From positions 2,604,001-2,668,000 of the forward strand of contig CP071499.1 in assembly GCA_017354895.1 (NCBI GenBank): 64,000 nucleotides of DNA. Reading direction: 5' to 3'. This DNA comes from Podospora comata (taxonomy: Eukaryota; Ascomycota; Sordariomycetes; Sordariales; Podosporaceae). Shown in pieces: positions 52,011 through 63,412 of this stretch. Within the stretch, counting starts at the first letter, position 1. Every line of letters starts with the position of its first letter. Below the pieces are notes generated by a model, which made no database searches, was not told where the DNA came from, and saw only the letters and a list, made by a program, of their open reading frames with translations. Position numbers and translations under genes: made by a program.

Positions 52011-54139
52011 ATGACACGCGTCCTCTGCGTGGCTGAAAAGCCCTCCATCGCCAAAGCAGTCGCCCAACACCTCTCCGGAGGCCAATATCAAACCGTACTT
52101 CCCCCCTCCCCATCTCACGCCACCCTTTGCTAACTTTCCATCAGGCGAACACCTCAGACAAATACACCAAAAACTACTCCTTCACCTTCAACTTCGGCCC
52201 CGGCCTGGGCGACTCCAACGTAACCATGACCGCCGTCCGCGGCCACCTCACCACCGCCGAATTCCCCCCCACCTACAAATCCTGGTCCCACCCACCCCCC
52301 GACTCCCTCTTCGACGCCCCCATCACCACCGTCACAACCCCCGACTGCAAAGCCATAGCCCGCAACATCGAAACCCTCGCCCGGTCCTCCTCCGTCCTCA
52401 TCGTCTGGACCGACTGCGACCGCGAGGGGGAGCACATCGGCTCCGAAATCCGCGACGCCGCGCTCAAGGGGAACAGGAACATCCAGGTCAAGCGAGCGCG
52501 GTTTTCAAACGTGGAGAGGGGGCACATACTCAGCGCGGCGAGGAGGTTGGTGGCGCTGGATCAGCGGCAGGTTGATGCCGTGGCGGCGAGGATTGAGCTG
52601 GATTTGAGGATCGGGTTTGCTTTCACAAGGTTCTTGACGAATAACCTGCGGGGGTTGGGGGGTCCGATGGGGGAGTTGATGATCAGTTATGGGTCTTGTC
52701 AGTTTCCCACTCTGGGGTTTGTCGTCGATCGGTACTTTCGGGTCAAGAATTTTGTTCCCGAGGCGTTTTGGAGTATCAAGCTTGTTCACGAGAGGGAGGG
52801 GATGAAGGTGAGCTTTGGCTGGGCGCGGAATCGACTGTTTGATCGGGCGGCGGTGACGATTCTGTATGAACGCTGCCTGAGGGCGAGGGAGGCGGTGGTG
52901 AAAAAGGTTCAGGAGAAGCCTACCAAAAAGTGGAAGCCTCTCCCGCTTACGACGGTGGAATTACAAAAAATGGCGACGAGGTTTTTGAGGATGACGGGTC
53001 AGCAGGCTATGACGGTGGCGGAGAAGCTGTACAACAAGGGGTTTATCTCTTATCCGAGGACGGAGACGGACAGGTTTGACAAGGGGATGAACCTGAGGGG
53101 GTTGGTCGAGAAGCAGTTTCCTGATGGGAGGTGGGGGGCTTTCGCGAGGGAGTTGATTGAGGGGGGGAGGTTCAACCAGCCGAGGCAAGGGAAGAATGAT
53201 GATAAGGCTCATCCGCCTATCCACCCTATCACCTACGCGGCGCCGACGGTGCTGGATGAGCAGGAGAGAAAGGTGTATGAGTTTGTGGTGAGGAGGTTTT
53301 TGGCTTGTTGCTCGGATGATGCCAAGGGGATGGCGACGGATGTGGAGGTGGGGTATGGGGAGGAGATGTTTGCTGCGCATGGGGTTATTGTGCTGGAGAG
53401 GAATTATCTGGATGTGTACCCCTACGAAAACTGGACGGGGACGGCCATGTTGCCCAAGTTTGAGGTGGGGGAGAGGTTTGAGCCGACCGAGGCCATGATG
53501 ACGGAGGGGAAGACGAGCCCGCCGAGTTACTTGACCGAGGCGGATCTGATTGCGTTGATGGATGCGAATGGGATTGGGACGGATGCCACGATGGCGGAGC
53601 ACATTGAGAAGATCCAGGAGAGGCAATATGTGGTTACGGTGCCGAGGGGGGGAGGGGGAGGAGCTGGTGGTGCCGAGGAAGATAATGAGCCTCCTCCTGC
53701 TGCTGGGCGAGGCCGTGGGAGAGGAAGGGGGAGGGGTGGACGAGCTGCTCGTGGCGGGAGAGGAGGGGCGAGAGGCGGTGGTGCTGGGGGAGGAGGGGGT
53801 GGTGATGGTATCAAGGAGTTTATCCCGACCAGTCTCGGAGTTGCCCTTATCATGGGATTCGACAGGATGAGCTTCGAGATCAGTCTTGGGAAGCCGTTTC
53901 TACGAAAGGAGACGGAGCTCATGATGAAAGCCATCTGCGAGGGCAGGTCGACCAAGCAAGAGTTTCTGCAGAGCAACATACACCAGTACAGGACAGTATA
54001 CCATCAGTCCTCGGCGGAGCTCAATACACTCAAAGCAGTGAGTTTGTTTACATTTACTTGATTTGATTTTAAGATTGACATACTGACACACCCACAGGCC
54101 TGCAGACAATATGTCTTCAACAACGGCAACGGGCAATGA
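52011..54139 (+). CDS. top3: DNA topoisomerase III (type IA)
   Basis: Exons 52011-52094, 52145-54037 and 54098-54139, 672 residues. The TOPRIM domain starts MTRVLCVAEKPSIAKAV and carries the metal-binding DCDREGEH (118-125). The active-site tyrosine is Y331 in GFISYPRTETDRF. GSCQFPTLGFVVDRYF and ANGIGTDATMAEHIEKI are other type IA blocks. An RGG-rich insert (about 529-581) separates the last helices, followed by EFIPTSLGVALIMGFD. The enzyme passes single strands and, with Sgs1/BLM and Rmi1, dissolves recombination intermediates. I choose the ATG matching the family start, though a longer in-frame ATG exists at 51660. The last exon codes ACRQYVFNNGNGQ; no C-terminal zinc fingers are seen, as in yeast Top3. 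Confidence 0.93.
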
Positions 54140-54651
54140 ACGATCAACATATCCCTTCCCGAGTATATCAGAGGCTGGTCACACAGAACAGCACTGCACG
54201 AATTCCCACACCTATACACCCTCACGTATAGTAAGTACAACAACCCTCTCAAACCACTCACAACACGCCCCCAACCTGAAACAAATGTCCCCCCCCTCTC
54301 TAACCAACGAGAACAAAAGCACCAGCAGCAGTGCATCCTATCAACAACACCACATTTTGCCTGCCGTGAAATGGCGGGCGGGATTTACCTGCACGTCGCT
54401 GGTGCGCGGGTGTGGACCGTCACGAGCTCCCCCCTTCCCCTTCCCCTCCCCCTCCCCCATCAATTCCTCGGCCGCGGCGGAATTGGGGGTGCTATTTCCC
54501 CCCTCCTTCCGATAACCGGATGTCCGGGGGTTGGTAAAAAGATGATGGCTTTTTTTTCTTTGACACTCCCGTTCCGTTTTCCGGGCTCCGGTTCGTTGCA
54601 GTAAAAGCAAGCAGCCAGAGAGGTGTGTGTTTGTGTCACAATTGGTTGTTT

Positions 54652-54713
<62 letters not shown>

Positions 54714-57556
54714 TGTATGTAGAAGTGGTGCAACAAACATGTGGGAGCGGGTTACACGCACAAAAAACTACAACAACTGCATAAGGTTATCTAGTTGAAC
54801 CGGCGGAAAAGGGGGAGCCCGGAAGGTACAGGAGGTTGAGGAAAGCCGAACTATACTAGAGGATAGGTAGTCAATCCACACAATGAATCTCGCAATCATT
54901 GTGAAAGCTATCGATGATGATGATGGCCGCCGTCTGTTCGGGTCGGACCAGCGGCGGGGTTTCTCGGCCAGTGAACCTTGACGGGTCGTTCGGTTGGTGG
55001 ATTCCATTCCCCTCGTGGGTGTGAGCCGTGTGGTTCCGTGCCGACCCCATGTCTAGCGCCGCAAATCCGTACTGTACGCCCATGATAGTGGACTCCTACA
55101 CACAGTCTGGGTCACTTGGAGGTTTTGGAAGGGATTATTTCTTGGAAGTTGTGGTTGTACCACCATAAATGATGTGCCATGTGCGTATGTATGGAAAGAG
55201 GGGAAGATAGAAAAATAGGGCACACAAAAACTGATAGGGTAGGCACAAAAATCGGCATATGATACAGAAAGCTACACAGGGCACAAGCAAAAAACGTGGG
55301 GAACCAGGACTGGCTTGTCTTGGGACAAAATAAAAACCTGGGGCAACCACTCGGGCGGTGCTGGCTTCTCTTCAGCAAAGCATCCACCACGCTTTGGTGA
55401 TCCGGGGGTGGCAAAGACCTGTCATGAGCCCCAACCTCGAAACGACTCGTAACGAGAAGAGGCGGAGCTCCCGTCGAGGTTGATGGTGGTTGTTGGAGTC
55501 CGGGTAGTCCTGTCCTGGGGAGTTGTCTGTGGTTTGTATCAGCTTACTTGATACAATGCCTTGAGAGTGAGAGCAGCAGGTGTTAGTGAACCAGATGACC
55601 TGCCCCACTGCCCACTCGGATTAGCCCTCTTATAGACGAGCCAATCAGAGCGGTTGGCCTGGCCAATGTGCTTTCTTCATTGGGGCTTGACTGAAGTAGA
55701 CATGTTAGTGTACATAAAAGACAAAGAGAAGACGGGTGTAATCGGAATGTGACCTTCATCATGATGGACCGTCATCACGATGAAGAGACTGGTCCTGACG
55801 ATCATCTCTCTCGCAGTTGTATTTTCAAGCCCCCCACAAGGAGAGAGCCGAGACGGAGATGGGATGGCTGAAAGAAAACAGATCACCGGATGATGTCGTT
55901 TGGGCCATACACAAAGAAAAGGTGGTGTGGGTGTTAATCTGGGGAAATCGCTCGCCCTGACAGGAAAAGCAAAAGGCAAGAAAGCGGGGGTCAGCAGCAA
56001 TGGCCGTTATCGCTTGCCGGTCGGTATCATCGAAGGAGAGGGAACTGGAATGTGCTGCATGGCCATGCTGCTGGCTGGATGGATGGAGATGGATTGAAAA
56101 GGCCTATCACTATCAGCAGCATGACACACGGGGGGGTGAGGGGCCAGAAGGGGGGGGTGCTCTAGATAAGGGCACATGGGCTGGGGGTCAACTTCCAATT
56201 GGGGGCTGGGATTGGAGCTCTTGTTGCTGAAGAAAGTGCCAGAGTTGCCTGTGCTGCATTGAAGCACGAGGCGGCGTTAGTGGACAGAGAATACGGACGA
56301 AGAGAGAAAAGGGTAAAAATGGCGCTGCCTGGCAGACGAACAAGTCGTCATCAAACGTCCAGACCATCCAGGGAACTGGGTTTCCCGTCCTTCCTTTCTT
56401 CCCTGTTGATGCGACCTTTTGAAGGGCAAACATTTCGCACTGTGCACTTACACAACCCACTGGGAAATGCCTCCACCCATTTCGACGTGTGATGATAACC
56501 AAGATCCACGATTGACGACCTGGTCCTTATCGTCGCAAAACCCTAAATGTTTGTGGGCGCGCACATCCATTCGGGAGATTGTCAATTCAGGGTTTGTTTG
56601 GGTGGAGGCTCAAACTAATTAAACGTCGCGATATTGAGAATAACAGCACAACACTGTAGCCAGGAAATGAGACAGAGAATGGGGATAAGAAAACAGTTGC
56701 CTCAGATTCCGAGAAATGATGACAGAGAGACTGGGCAAAGGTGGCACGGGGCAGAGCAGACTGGCCTCCCTCTCGCGCTCCCTCTCTCTCTCTCTCTCTC
56801 GAGACACACCTATTTTTGTGTGATGATTTCGCTGTGTGCACGCCTCCCGCTCTCAAATCAGTGACAAGCCACTTGCCCGTCTTTGGCACCCTGGTCTGAT
56901 GTACGGTGTGTGTACCCCGTGCCCGCCGTGAGTCGTCACTCGTCAGCGCCAGGGTGCTGCTCTCGGTACCTACCAAGGTACCGCTACCAAGGCAAGACAC
57001 ACCCTCTGGACTCGCCGGCCTGTCCAACAAGGCTTGGTTTATATTAGCATGGCCTGTCCACGATTCCTGCCGCTGACCCTTCTCTTGGTCTCGACAAAGC
57101 AACAACATCGCGACCAACTAAACCACGACGACATCAAGTCTTACAAGAGAGAGTCCTTCTCTTGTCACAGAAGATCATCGCCAGCAGCATCTGCCGAATA
57201 GCCCAGCCAACACCTCTTTTGCCCGACAAGACACGAACCGTCTTCCCCCGGTCGAAAGTAACAAAGCTGCCCATATCAACTTGCTCCGGTCCTTTGGTGA
57301 GTGTGACTCAGTTCTCAGTCTTCAGTCCTCAGTCCTCAGTTTCCTTGTTGTCGCCAACCTGGGCACACACAACGCAACACTTCTTTATGCTTGTAAACAA
57401 ACAAGCGAGCGAGCAAGAGAGATCGATGGTTATCGCTGTTGCCCATCCCGGCCCGTCGCACCGTGTCTGGCTCCATCAGAAACACCTCTGCTAACACACG
57501 GCCTGCGGCACTTTGAAGAAGCGGCTCGAAGCAACTCAACACCCAAAAGTGTCAAT
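54140..57556. other. Long intergenic region upstream of the Stb3-like gene
   Basis: 3.4 kb with a GT microsatellite (54653-54720), a CT run (56777-56800) and a GTGAGT donor-like site at 57298 that may mark an intron in the leader of the downstream gene. No gene is recognised. Confidence 0.5.
54653..54720. repeat. GT dinucleotide microsatellite
   Basis: About 27 uninterrupted GT units, then two TATGT interruptions. It is a likely length-polymorphic locus. Confidence 0.95.
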
Positions 57557-58702
57557 ATGGCGACCATGGCTACTGCTGCTCGCGATATCGCGACGACCTC
57601 CTCCCCCTCTCCCGGCCGAGACAACTTAACTGCTGTAGCGGCCGCCCGGAGTGTCCCTGTGACGACCCATCCGAACAACCTGCCGACTCCCCCCAACTCG
57701 ATATCTCCCAACCTGCCTCCGGTAGGCCTTCGCGCCCACCTGATGAGGGCGGGCGTCGAGCCCTCGGTCGACTCCGACCTGGAACTGCACGACCGCGACG
57801 CTCACGACGATGAGCACTCCGGTCCGGGATCGCCCCCGTACGACTCGGCCGGAGCCATCACGTCAGCAATGCTGGCCAACTGCCACCTGCCCGAGATCCT
57901 GCTGGGTCAGGGCCCGTTGCCGATTCGCCACATTATGGGTTATCTGACCACCACGGTCCCCGGCTTCGCGGGCATCCCGCCTGCCAAAGCCCGGAGGCTG
58001 GTCGTGGCCGCGCTAGAGGGAAAGGGAAACGGTGGCGTGGGCAGCGGCCCGGATGGTGACGTAGAGTTTATCAAGGTGGGCTGGGGACGGTGGCATGCGA
58101 AGCGGAGGGGCCAGGGCAGCAGAGCTACAGCTGCCGCCTATGACCCTCCCTCGCGCCGCACGTCGCCCGGCGGGAGCTCCTACCCGACAAGCATCCCTAT
58201 CAACAAGGGCGGCCCTGGGTGGCACCACTTGGACCGGTCTCGACTCGCAGCCATGCTCGGGACGAGCGCCGGCGGTGCCTCATCAGCAGCCTTCTCTCAT
58301 GACGACCGTCTCAACGAAGACCGGTTCATGAACATGATGGACCACGAGGCCGACAAAATGTCGCTCGACGGATCCGGATCCGCATCGTGCTCCGAGGCGC
58401 CCGATGAGGACTTTCCCATGGACCGCGACGACCCCGAGGACGCAACCGACGACGAGGACTGGGCAGCCGTCGGTGCGGCGGCGCTTCGAGCGTCATCCTA
58501 TCAGGCCCAGTCCGACAACCAAAGACACCTCTCCCCTTTCAACAACGTATATTCTTCCAGCATGCGCTCCTTCTCCGGCGGCATGGCGCGGCCACCTCAG
58601 CTCAACTTCAAGATCCCACCATCGGGCTTGGCGGGAGTCATGGTGGCCGACGCACAGGAGCGCGACGCCGTGGAGGCTCTTCTTCAGCTTGGATCTGTCT
58701 AA
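57557..58702 (+). CDS. Stb3-like transcriptional regulator (Sin3-binding family)
   Basis: 381 residues from the ATG of MATMATAARD. The conserved STB3 domain spans about residues 53-186: LPPVGLRAHLMRAGVEPSVD, ITSAMLANCHLPEILLGQGP, IRHIMGYLTTTVPGFAGIPP and VEFIKVGWGRWHAKRRG. Yeast Stb3 binds the ribosomal RNA-processing element (RRPE) and the Sin3 deacetylase complex and represses ribosome biogenesis genes when TORC1 is low. The remainder is disordered with an acidic patch (DEDFPMDRDDPEDATDDEDW) and a short conserved-looking C-terminus ending ERDAVEALLQLGSV. It is intronless in the coding part. The frame is open upstream but without a usable ATG. Confidence 0.88.
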   Translation: MATMATAARDIATTSSPSPGRDNLTAVAAARSVPVTTHPNNLPTPPNSISPNLPPVGLRAHLMRAGVEPSVDSDLELHDRDAHDDEHSGPGSPPYDSAGAITSAMLANCHLPEILLGQGPLPIRHIMGYLTTTVPGFAGIPPAKARRLVVAALEGKGNGGVGSGPDGDVEFIKVGWGRWHAKRRGQGSRATAAAYDPPSRRTSPGGSSYPTSIPINKGGPGWHHLDRSRLAAMLGTSAGGASSAAFSHDDRLNEDRFMNMMDHEADKMSLDGSGSASCSEAPDEDFPMDRDDPEDATDDEDWAAVGAAALRASSYQAQSDNQRHLSPFNNVYSSSMRSFSGGMARPPQLNFKIPPSGLAGVMVADAQERDAVEALLQLGSV

Positions 58703-60130
58703 TAGCATCTTTTATCTGCATATATGGCTCGGCGTTTTCAACAAGTGGGCGGGGCAAGCATCATCATCATCATCATCATCATCATCACATCTTCACTCAT
58801 ATCACGAACACAAACCAACCATTCGACAAACAAACCACAATACATATACATACAATTCCCTGTCCGTTTGGTTGGCGAGTTGTTCTGGGAAGCGGGGCAG
58901 GGGGAATAGGGTTGGTTTCACTTCTTTTCTCAGGGCGCCGGAGGCTTTGTTAATACCTTTTTTTATTCATTAAAGCCTGGATGTTGTGCACCAGGAAACA
59001 TTTATAATTCATGGTTCTCAGGTGGTAAAAAAAGAGAAGGGATGACACATGGAATGAACTTTGATATCTTTGAGCTTTTTGGGGGGGGAGGGATTGGGGA
59101 AGGTAAACATGGAATCGGGAAGCAAAACATCAGGCATGGCAATTCTCTCGAATTTCCTTTCTTCCTCGAACAAAATCAAAACCCACACAACACACTATCT
59201 ACTACAACACACTTTACACAGCATATTCTTTTCTCTTCTCACATTGTTGGGGTTAGGTTTTTTTGATTTTTCTCCCTTCTTCCTTTCACGAGGGGGGGGC
59301 GTTTCCGGTTATTTTCGGCGCTGGACGACAGGGGCTGGGAACATTTGCAACAACGCAGTTTCTTCATCACACAATTCTCAACTCCATTATTGCAACACGC
59401 TTGCTTCACTTTATCACACCGCTGCTGCGGGACGGGATGGCGGGGAGGGGGGGGGCTAAGGACAACACATCAACAACACCACCAAACACAATCCACAATT
59501 GGGCATTGTTTTTCTTTGTGCCATCTCGATTTCTTTCTTTCTTTTTCGTTCTGCTGCTGCGTGGTTGGTTTGTTGACAAGGGGGCATCTTTTTTTTAATA
59601 GCGGTCACCGACTTTCTGGATTGACACTTGACAGGGGAGAAAGTGCACCCAAGCTTCGGATCGTCAAGCCGAGAAAGGAATGGTGTTTCTCCACAAGCCT
59701 CAAAAAAAAAAAAGGGGTGGTTTTGACGGCGGCACGACCCGCCAATAACACTAGCCCTCTTTTTTTCTGGGGCGGGCGGGTATGGAGTTCCGGTGAGCTG
59801 GCACTGGGGCGGGCCAGCGAGATTCTATGCAAATGCACGATGGTACCTTGGGGGGAAAGATGATCTAAGGCATTGAGACCTGAGGGGAGCTAAAGACGGG
59901 CACCAGGCACAGGCACAGGCACAGAAGAGAAAGAAAGAAAGCGAGAATTGTTGGACCGAGAGAAACCGAGCTTGTTGATGGGCGTGATTGGACCAACTGA
60001 TTTGAAGGCTTGATCAAAGGGGGCAATTTGACTGATTGATGTGATTATTTTGGTTCTGGTGTTTTGTGGGCTCTTTGTTTTGTTCTGCGGCACTGCGTGT
60101 TGGTGATGGTGAAAGTGGTTACGTGCATGC

Positions 60131-60166
<36 letters not shown>

Positions 60167-61441
60167 TTCTTTTGTGAGAAGCTGGGGGTTTTGACATTGA
60201 GGTTGGTTTAGGATGTTTTTAATTATGAGGCATGATGGAATGGGCGAAGGCGGAGAGAGAGAGACTGGGGGATTACTGATACTTGGACCTTGAGCCCTTG
60301 GTTTTGTTTGCTACGATCAGGACCTTACTTACATTCTGATTGGGGATATATACCACAGAAGCTTAGCTACACCTCGCGTGCTCGGTCACAAAGATAACAA
60401 CAACAACTAGAACAAGAAAAAAGAACAAAATACCAAAAGACAAATAAAGCATATTACATGTCGCACGATTTTTCTCTTATCTGTTGTTGTGGTTGATAGC
60501 AGAGTTCCAGCGAACAATTCTCCCCGTAGGACCGGTACCGGAAATCAAAAGCCGGTCCCGGACTGCCAGACGGAGGGGGGGCGGGTATCGGGGGAGCCGG
60601 GGCGGGTCAGCCGGGCCCAAGCAAAACTCCAGCTCAACAAACATTCTTGGCTTTTCGCTTGTCTGGTGGGTAGGGTTTCGGGATATTTGTGGACTTTTGT
60701 GGAGGAGGAAGATCCACTGAGTTGTGGAGGTGGGTGGATGTATTGGGCGAGATCCTTGATCGGGATCGACGTTTTCAATGAGCTGGGAATGATCAACGGC
60801 TTTTTTTGACGGTTCAAGATTTTGTATGCACAGGTAATTCACCTACGCAACATTTTGTGAGATTGATCTTGGGGAGAGAGAAGTGGTTTAACCCCCCTCA
60901 TGAAGTGGCAGATCGAGAGGAACGGCAGATACAGGGTGTTCAGAGATCTCGATTTCGAGATCCGTAGTGGAGAGGTCATTGTGGAGGAGCTCGCAACAAC
61001 ACTGTGTGGAAACATTGTGGGGTGATGAAGGTGTGTGTTATCAGATTATGCTGGCATCTGCTGATGTGTTTACACATGGCATGACGCGGGGACAAAGCGG
61101 GCTTCGGTTTCAATACCTCTTCAAAATATTTGTGTGTGAAATTCGCCCGGGGGAAAAAAACCCTAACTTTCCCCAACCTGGAGACGAGAAAAAAGGGGGG
61201 TGGGCGACGGGTTTTGATACCATCGCCATGCTCTCTGGCAGTCCTAAATAGGAATGAGAGAGGATGGTACAAGGTATAAGAACCTTGGAAGAGAGTCTGG
61301 GGTGGGAGAAAGTGACGTAGTAGGTGGGATGGGGATGGCATGGAAAAATTAAAGATGGTGGTACTTGAAACTACCCATCCACAAGTTCTGTTCATATGGG
61401 GTGGTGGTTGTAAATGGGAAAGTTGAAAAAAGAATATCAAG
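58703..61441. other. Intergenic region, no gene recognised
   Basis: 2.7 kb. It has a CAT trinucleotide run (58758-58788, just after the Stb3-like stop), G-rich and T-rich runs, and an AT/GT microsatellite at 60129-60167. Frames are short and compositionally poor. Confidence 0.5.
60129..60167. repeat. AT then GT dinucleotide microsatellite
   Basis: About 11 AT units followed directly by about 9 GT units. Confidence 0.95.
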
Positions 61442-61531
61442 TGCGGTTTATGTGGATCGAACACATGACCTTCAGATTTGTTGATTGAAGTGGACTTCAG
61501 TCTGACGCTCTCCCAACTGAGCTAAACCCGC
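61442..61531 (-). tRNA. tRNA-Phe (GAA) with 17-nt intron
   Basis: The mature 73 bases are identical to the copy at 34766-34857, with the intron again after base 37 but 17 nt long and different in sequence. A TTTTTT terminator lies just past the 3' end (complement at 61426-61431). Confidence 0.95.
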
Positions 61532-62086
61532 TTTTGATGATGGTGTTGGGGGAGGGAATAGTGTATATGAGGGTATTGTCAGCTTCATCAAGTTGCACAA
61601 ACAAAGCGCTCCTTTGCTTGCTTCTCAAGTCTCAACATGCAGCTGTGTTTGGGTTCACCCTCCAGCCAAATACTCACTGTGTCAACAACACCTCAAGGGA
61701 TTGTTGGTTTTGAGCTTTGTTTTTGTATTAGAGGAGAGTTCCCCGATCAAACCATGACCTCTCTACACACCACCTTAGCAATAAAAATACAGCTTTTCCT
61801 CATACCACATAACCCCCCTTTCTCTCCTACTCCGGATCATAACCATCCATCCACCCACCCGACCGACCAGCAGCACCAATGCTTCCTAGTCCACCAACCA
61901 ACAAAACCATAAAAACCAGAGTGCCGTAACGCCAATGCTATGATGCACACACACCACCCTCTTATGCACCCTCCGAAACGCAAGATATCTTTTTAGTACA
62001 GTCAACCACACCAATCCCACCATTTTCCCTCGTACCCCTTCCATCCCCTTTTGCTATCCTCCCAATTCACCACAACTCTCACGCCC
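61532..62086. other. Intergenic, 3' flank of pam18
   Basis: 555 bp between the tRNA 5' end and the pam18 stop. CA- and CATC-type short runs only. Confidence 0.6.
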
Positions 62087-62462
62087 CTATGAAGAAGTAG
62101 TCTTCTCCAAAAACTCCTTCGCCTCATTCACCTTGGTCGCCAAGTACGGACTCCCCCCGCGATCAGGATGGTTGAGCAGCATCAGCGTCCTGTGCGCCTT
62201 CCTGACCTTGTCCTTTGTGATGGAACTCTCCTGAAGCGACAGGATCAGCGCCGCCTCGCGCTTGTTCATCCTGGGCTCGAAGCCGCCCTTGTAAAAGGCT
62301 TTGCCGAGGGCGCCGACGCCGCCGCGGGAGCGACGCCAGGCTACGAGGCCTGCTCTGCCCTATACCGAGAAATTAGCGAGGTGTTTTGCGATAGATACGG
62401 ATAGAGGGACATACGAGGAAGGCAGCAACTGCTACTCCTGCGCCGATGGCTACTGCGGACAT
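62087..62462 (-). CDS. pam18: Pam18/Tim14, J-protein of the mitochondrial import motor
   Basis: Exons 62462-62415 and 62359-62087, joined by a 55-nt GTATGT...ATAG intron, 106 residues. One membrane helix ([15 protein letters not shown], completed across the junction by GRAGLVAW) precedes [20 protein letters not shown]. The J domain ends [25 protein letters not shown], with HPD at 80-82. Pam18 sits in the inner membrane and stimulates matrix Hsp70 at TIM23, controlled by Pam16. An in-frame ATG at 62528 would add 22 residues (MSKAPAQTPQ...). I prefer the shorter start because it gives the compact N-terminus I expect for the family. It is tandem with the Par32-like gene upstream. Confidence 0.92.
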
Positions 62463-62858
62463 TTCGGATTCGGGTTTGCGGGTTTGTTGAGACGAGGTTT
62501 GGGGTGTCTGCGCGGGGGCTTTGGACATGTAGCGGTTGGAATGCGACAAGCGGGTATTACTTTCGCGCGTTGTGGTGGTGGCAGTGGTTGTCGTCGTCGG
62601 GTGGTGCGATGTGGTGGACGGTGACGATGATGACGGCAAGCAATGGAATCAACTTTTTTGACCGGGGGTTTGCGATTTGCGGAAAGTCGGGATTTGCCGC
62701 CCGCTTGCCAGCCGGTGACTGGCTGAATTTCTTACAATGTTACGGGTATTTCACTGAAACAATGCAATAAAAAGCGGGCATGGACGAGTTCTCGGCATTG
62801 ACACACGCTTCCCATTACCGTAACTTTGCGAGTATTAGGACACCACTACTGAAACTCA

Positions 62859-63412
62859 TCACTCCTCCGGCCCAGGCCTATGGTATGCCCCCGGCGGTTT
62901 GTCCAGCTGATCTTCGACTTCCTTCAGCACCTTCATCTCCATCTCCTCCTCCGCCAACTTTTTCCGCTGCTCGTCTTCCGGCGTCGGCAAATCCGCCCCT
63001 GGGATGGCAGCCGCTCCGTAATTACCTGCCCCACCACGGCCAGTCCCGCCGGTCTTTTGACGGGCTGCTATGCTTGCGGCGACGGCCTTTTTGGTGCGCT
63101 CCGCGTCTTCGGACTGCTGCTTGGCCGAGGCAGCCGTGTCTGCTGCGTCGTAGAAGTTGCCGGCTCCTCCTCTGCCGCCGCGGGAATAGGGGACGGGGGC
63201 GGGTTGTTGCTGGATGGTGGTGGCAGTCTTGGTGAGGTCGGCTTGGGCTTCGAGGTCCTTTGTGGTGTTAGTTCAAGTACAAATATGACAAACTAGGAGT
63301 GATAACTAACAGCAGAAGCCTCCGAAGCCTTCTGGACATCCTCTATATCCTTCTTGCTGTAATAGTTGCCAGCCCCACCACGGCCCGTACGGCGAAATAC
63401 GTCGTCGGACAT
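62859..63412 (-). CDS. Par32-like DUF3602 protein
   Basis: Exons 63412-63311 and 63257-62859 with a 53-nt GTTAGT...AAAG intron (CTAAC branch), 166 residues. Three copies of the family repeat are visible: GRGGAGNYY near the start, GRGGAGNFY in the middle and GRGGAGNYG in the second half. They are separated by Ala/Lys-rich helices such as EDEQRKKLAEEEMEMK. Yeast Par32/Amu1, in the same DUF3602 family, is a TORC1-regulated phosphoprotein that inhibits ammonium transporters. Whether this short member does the same is inference. The protein is otherwise disordered. Confidence 0.85.

Noticed and set aside
52095-52144. Retention of the first top3 intron as coding
   Set aside because: Retention leads to a stop within a few codons, while splicing restores the family sequence QYQTANTSDKYTKNY.
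54341-54736. Frame with a long His-Thr run
   Set aside because: It is a translation of the GT microsatellite only.
57298-57550. Possible intron in the leader of the Stb3-like gene (GTGAGT donor)
   Set aside because: Several weak acceptors and no coding constraint to decide, so it is mentioned only as a possibility.
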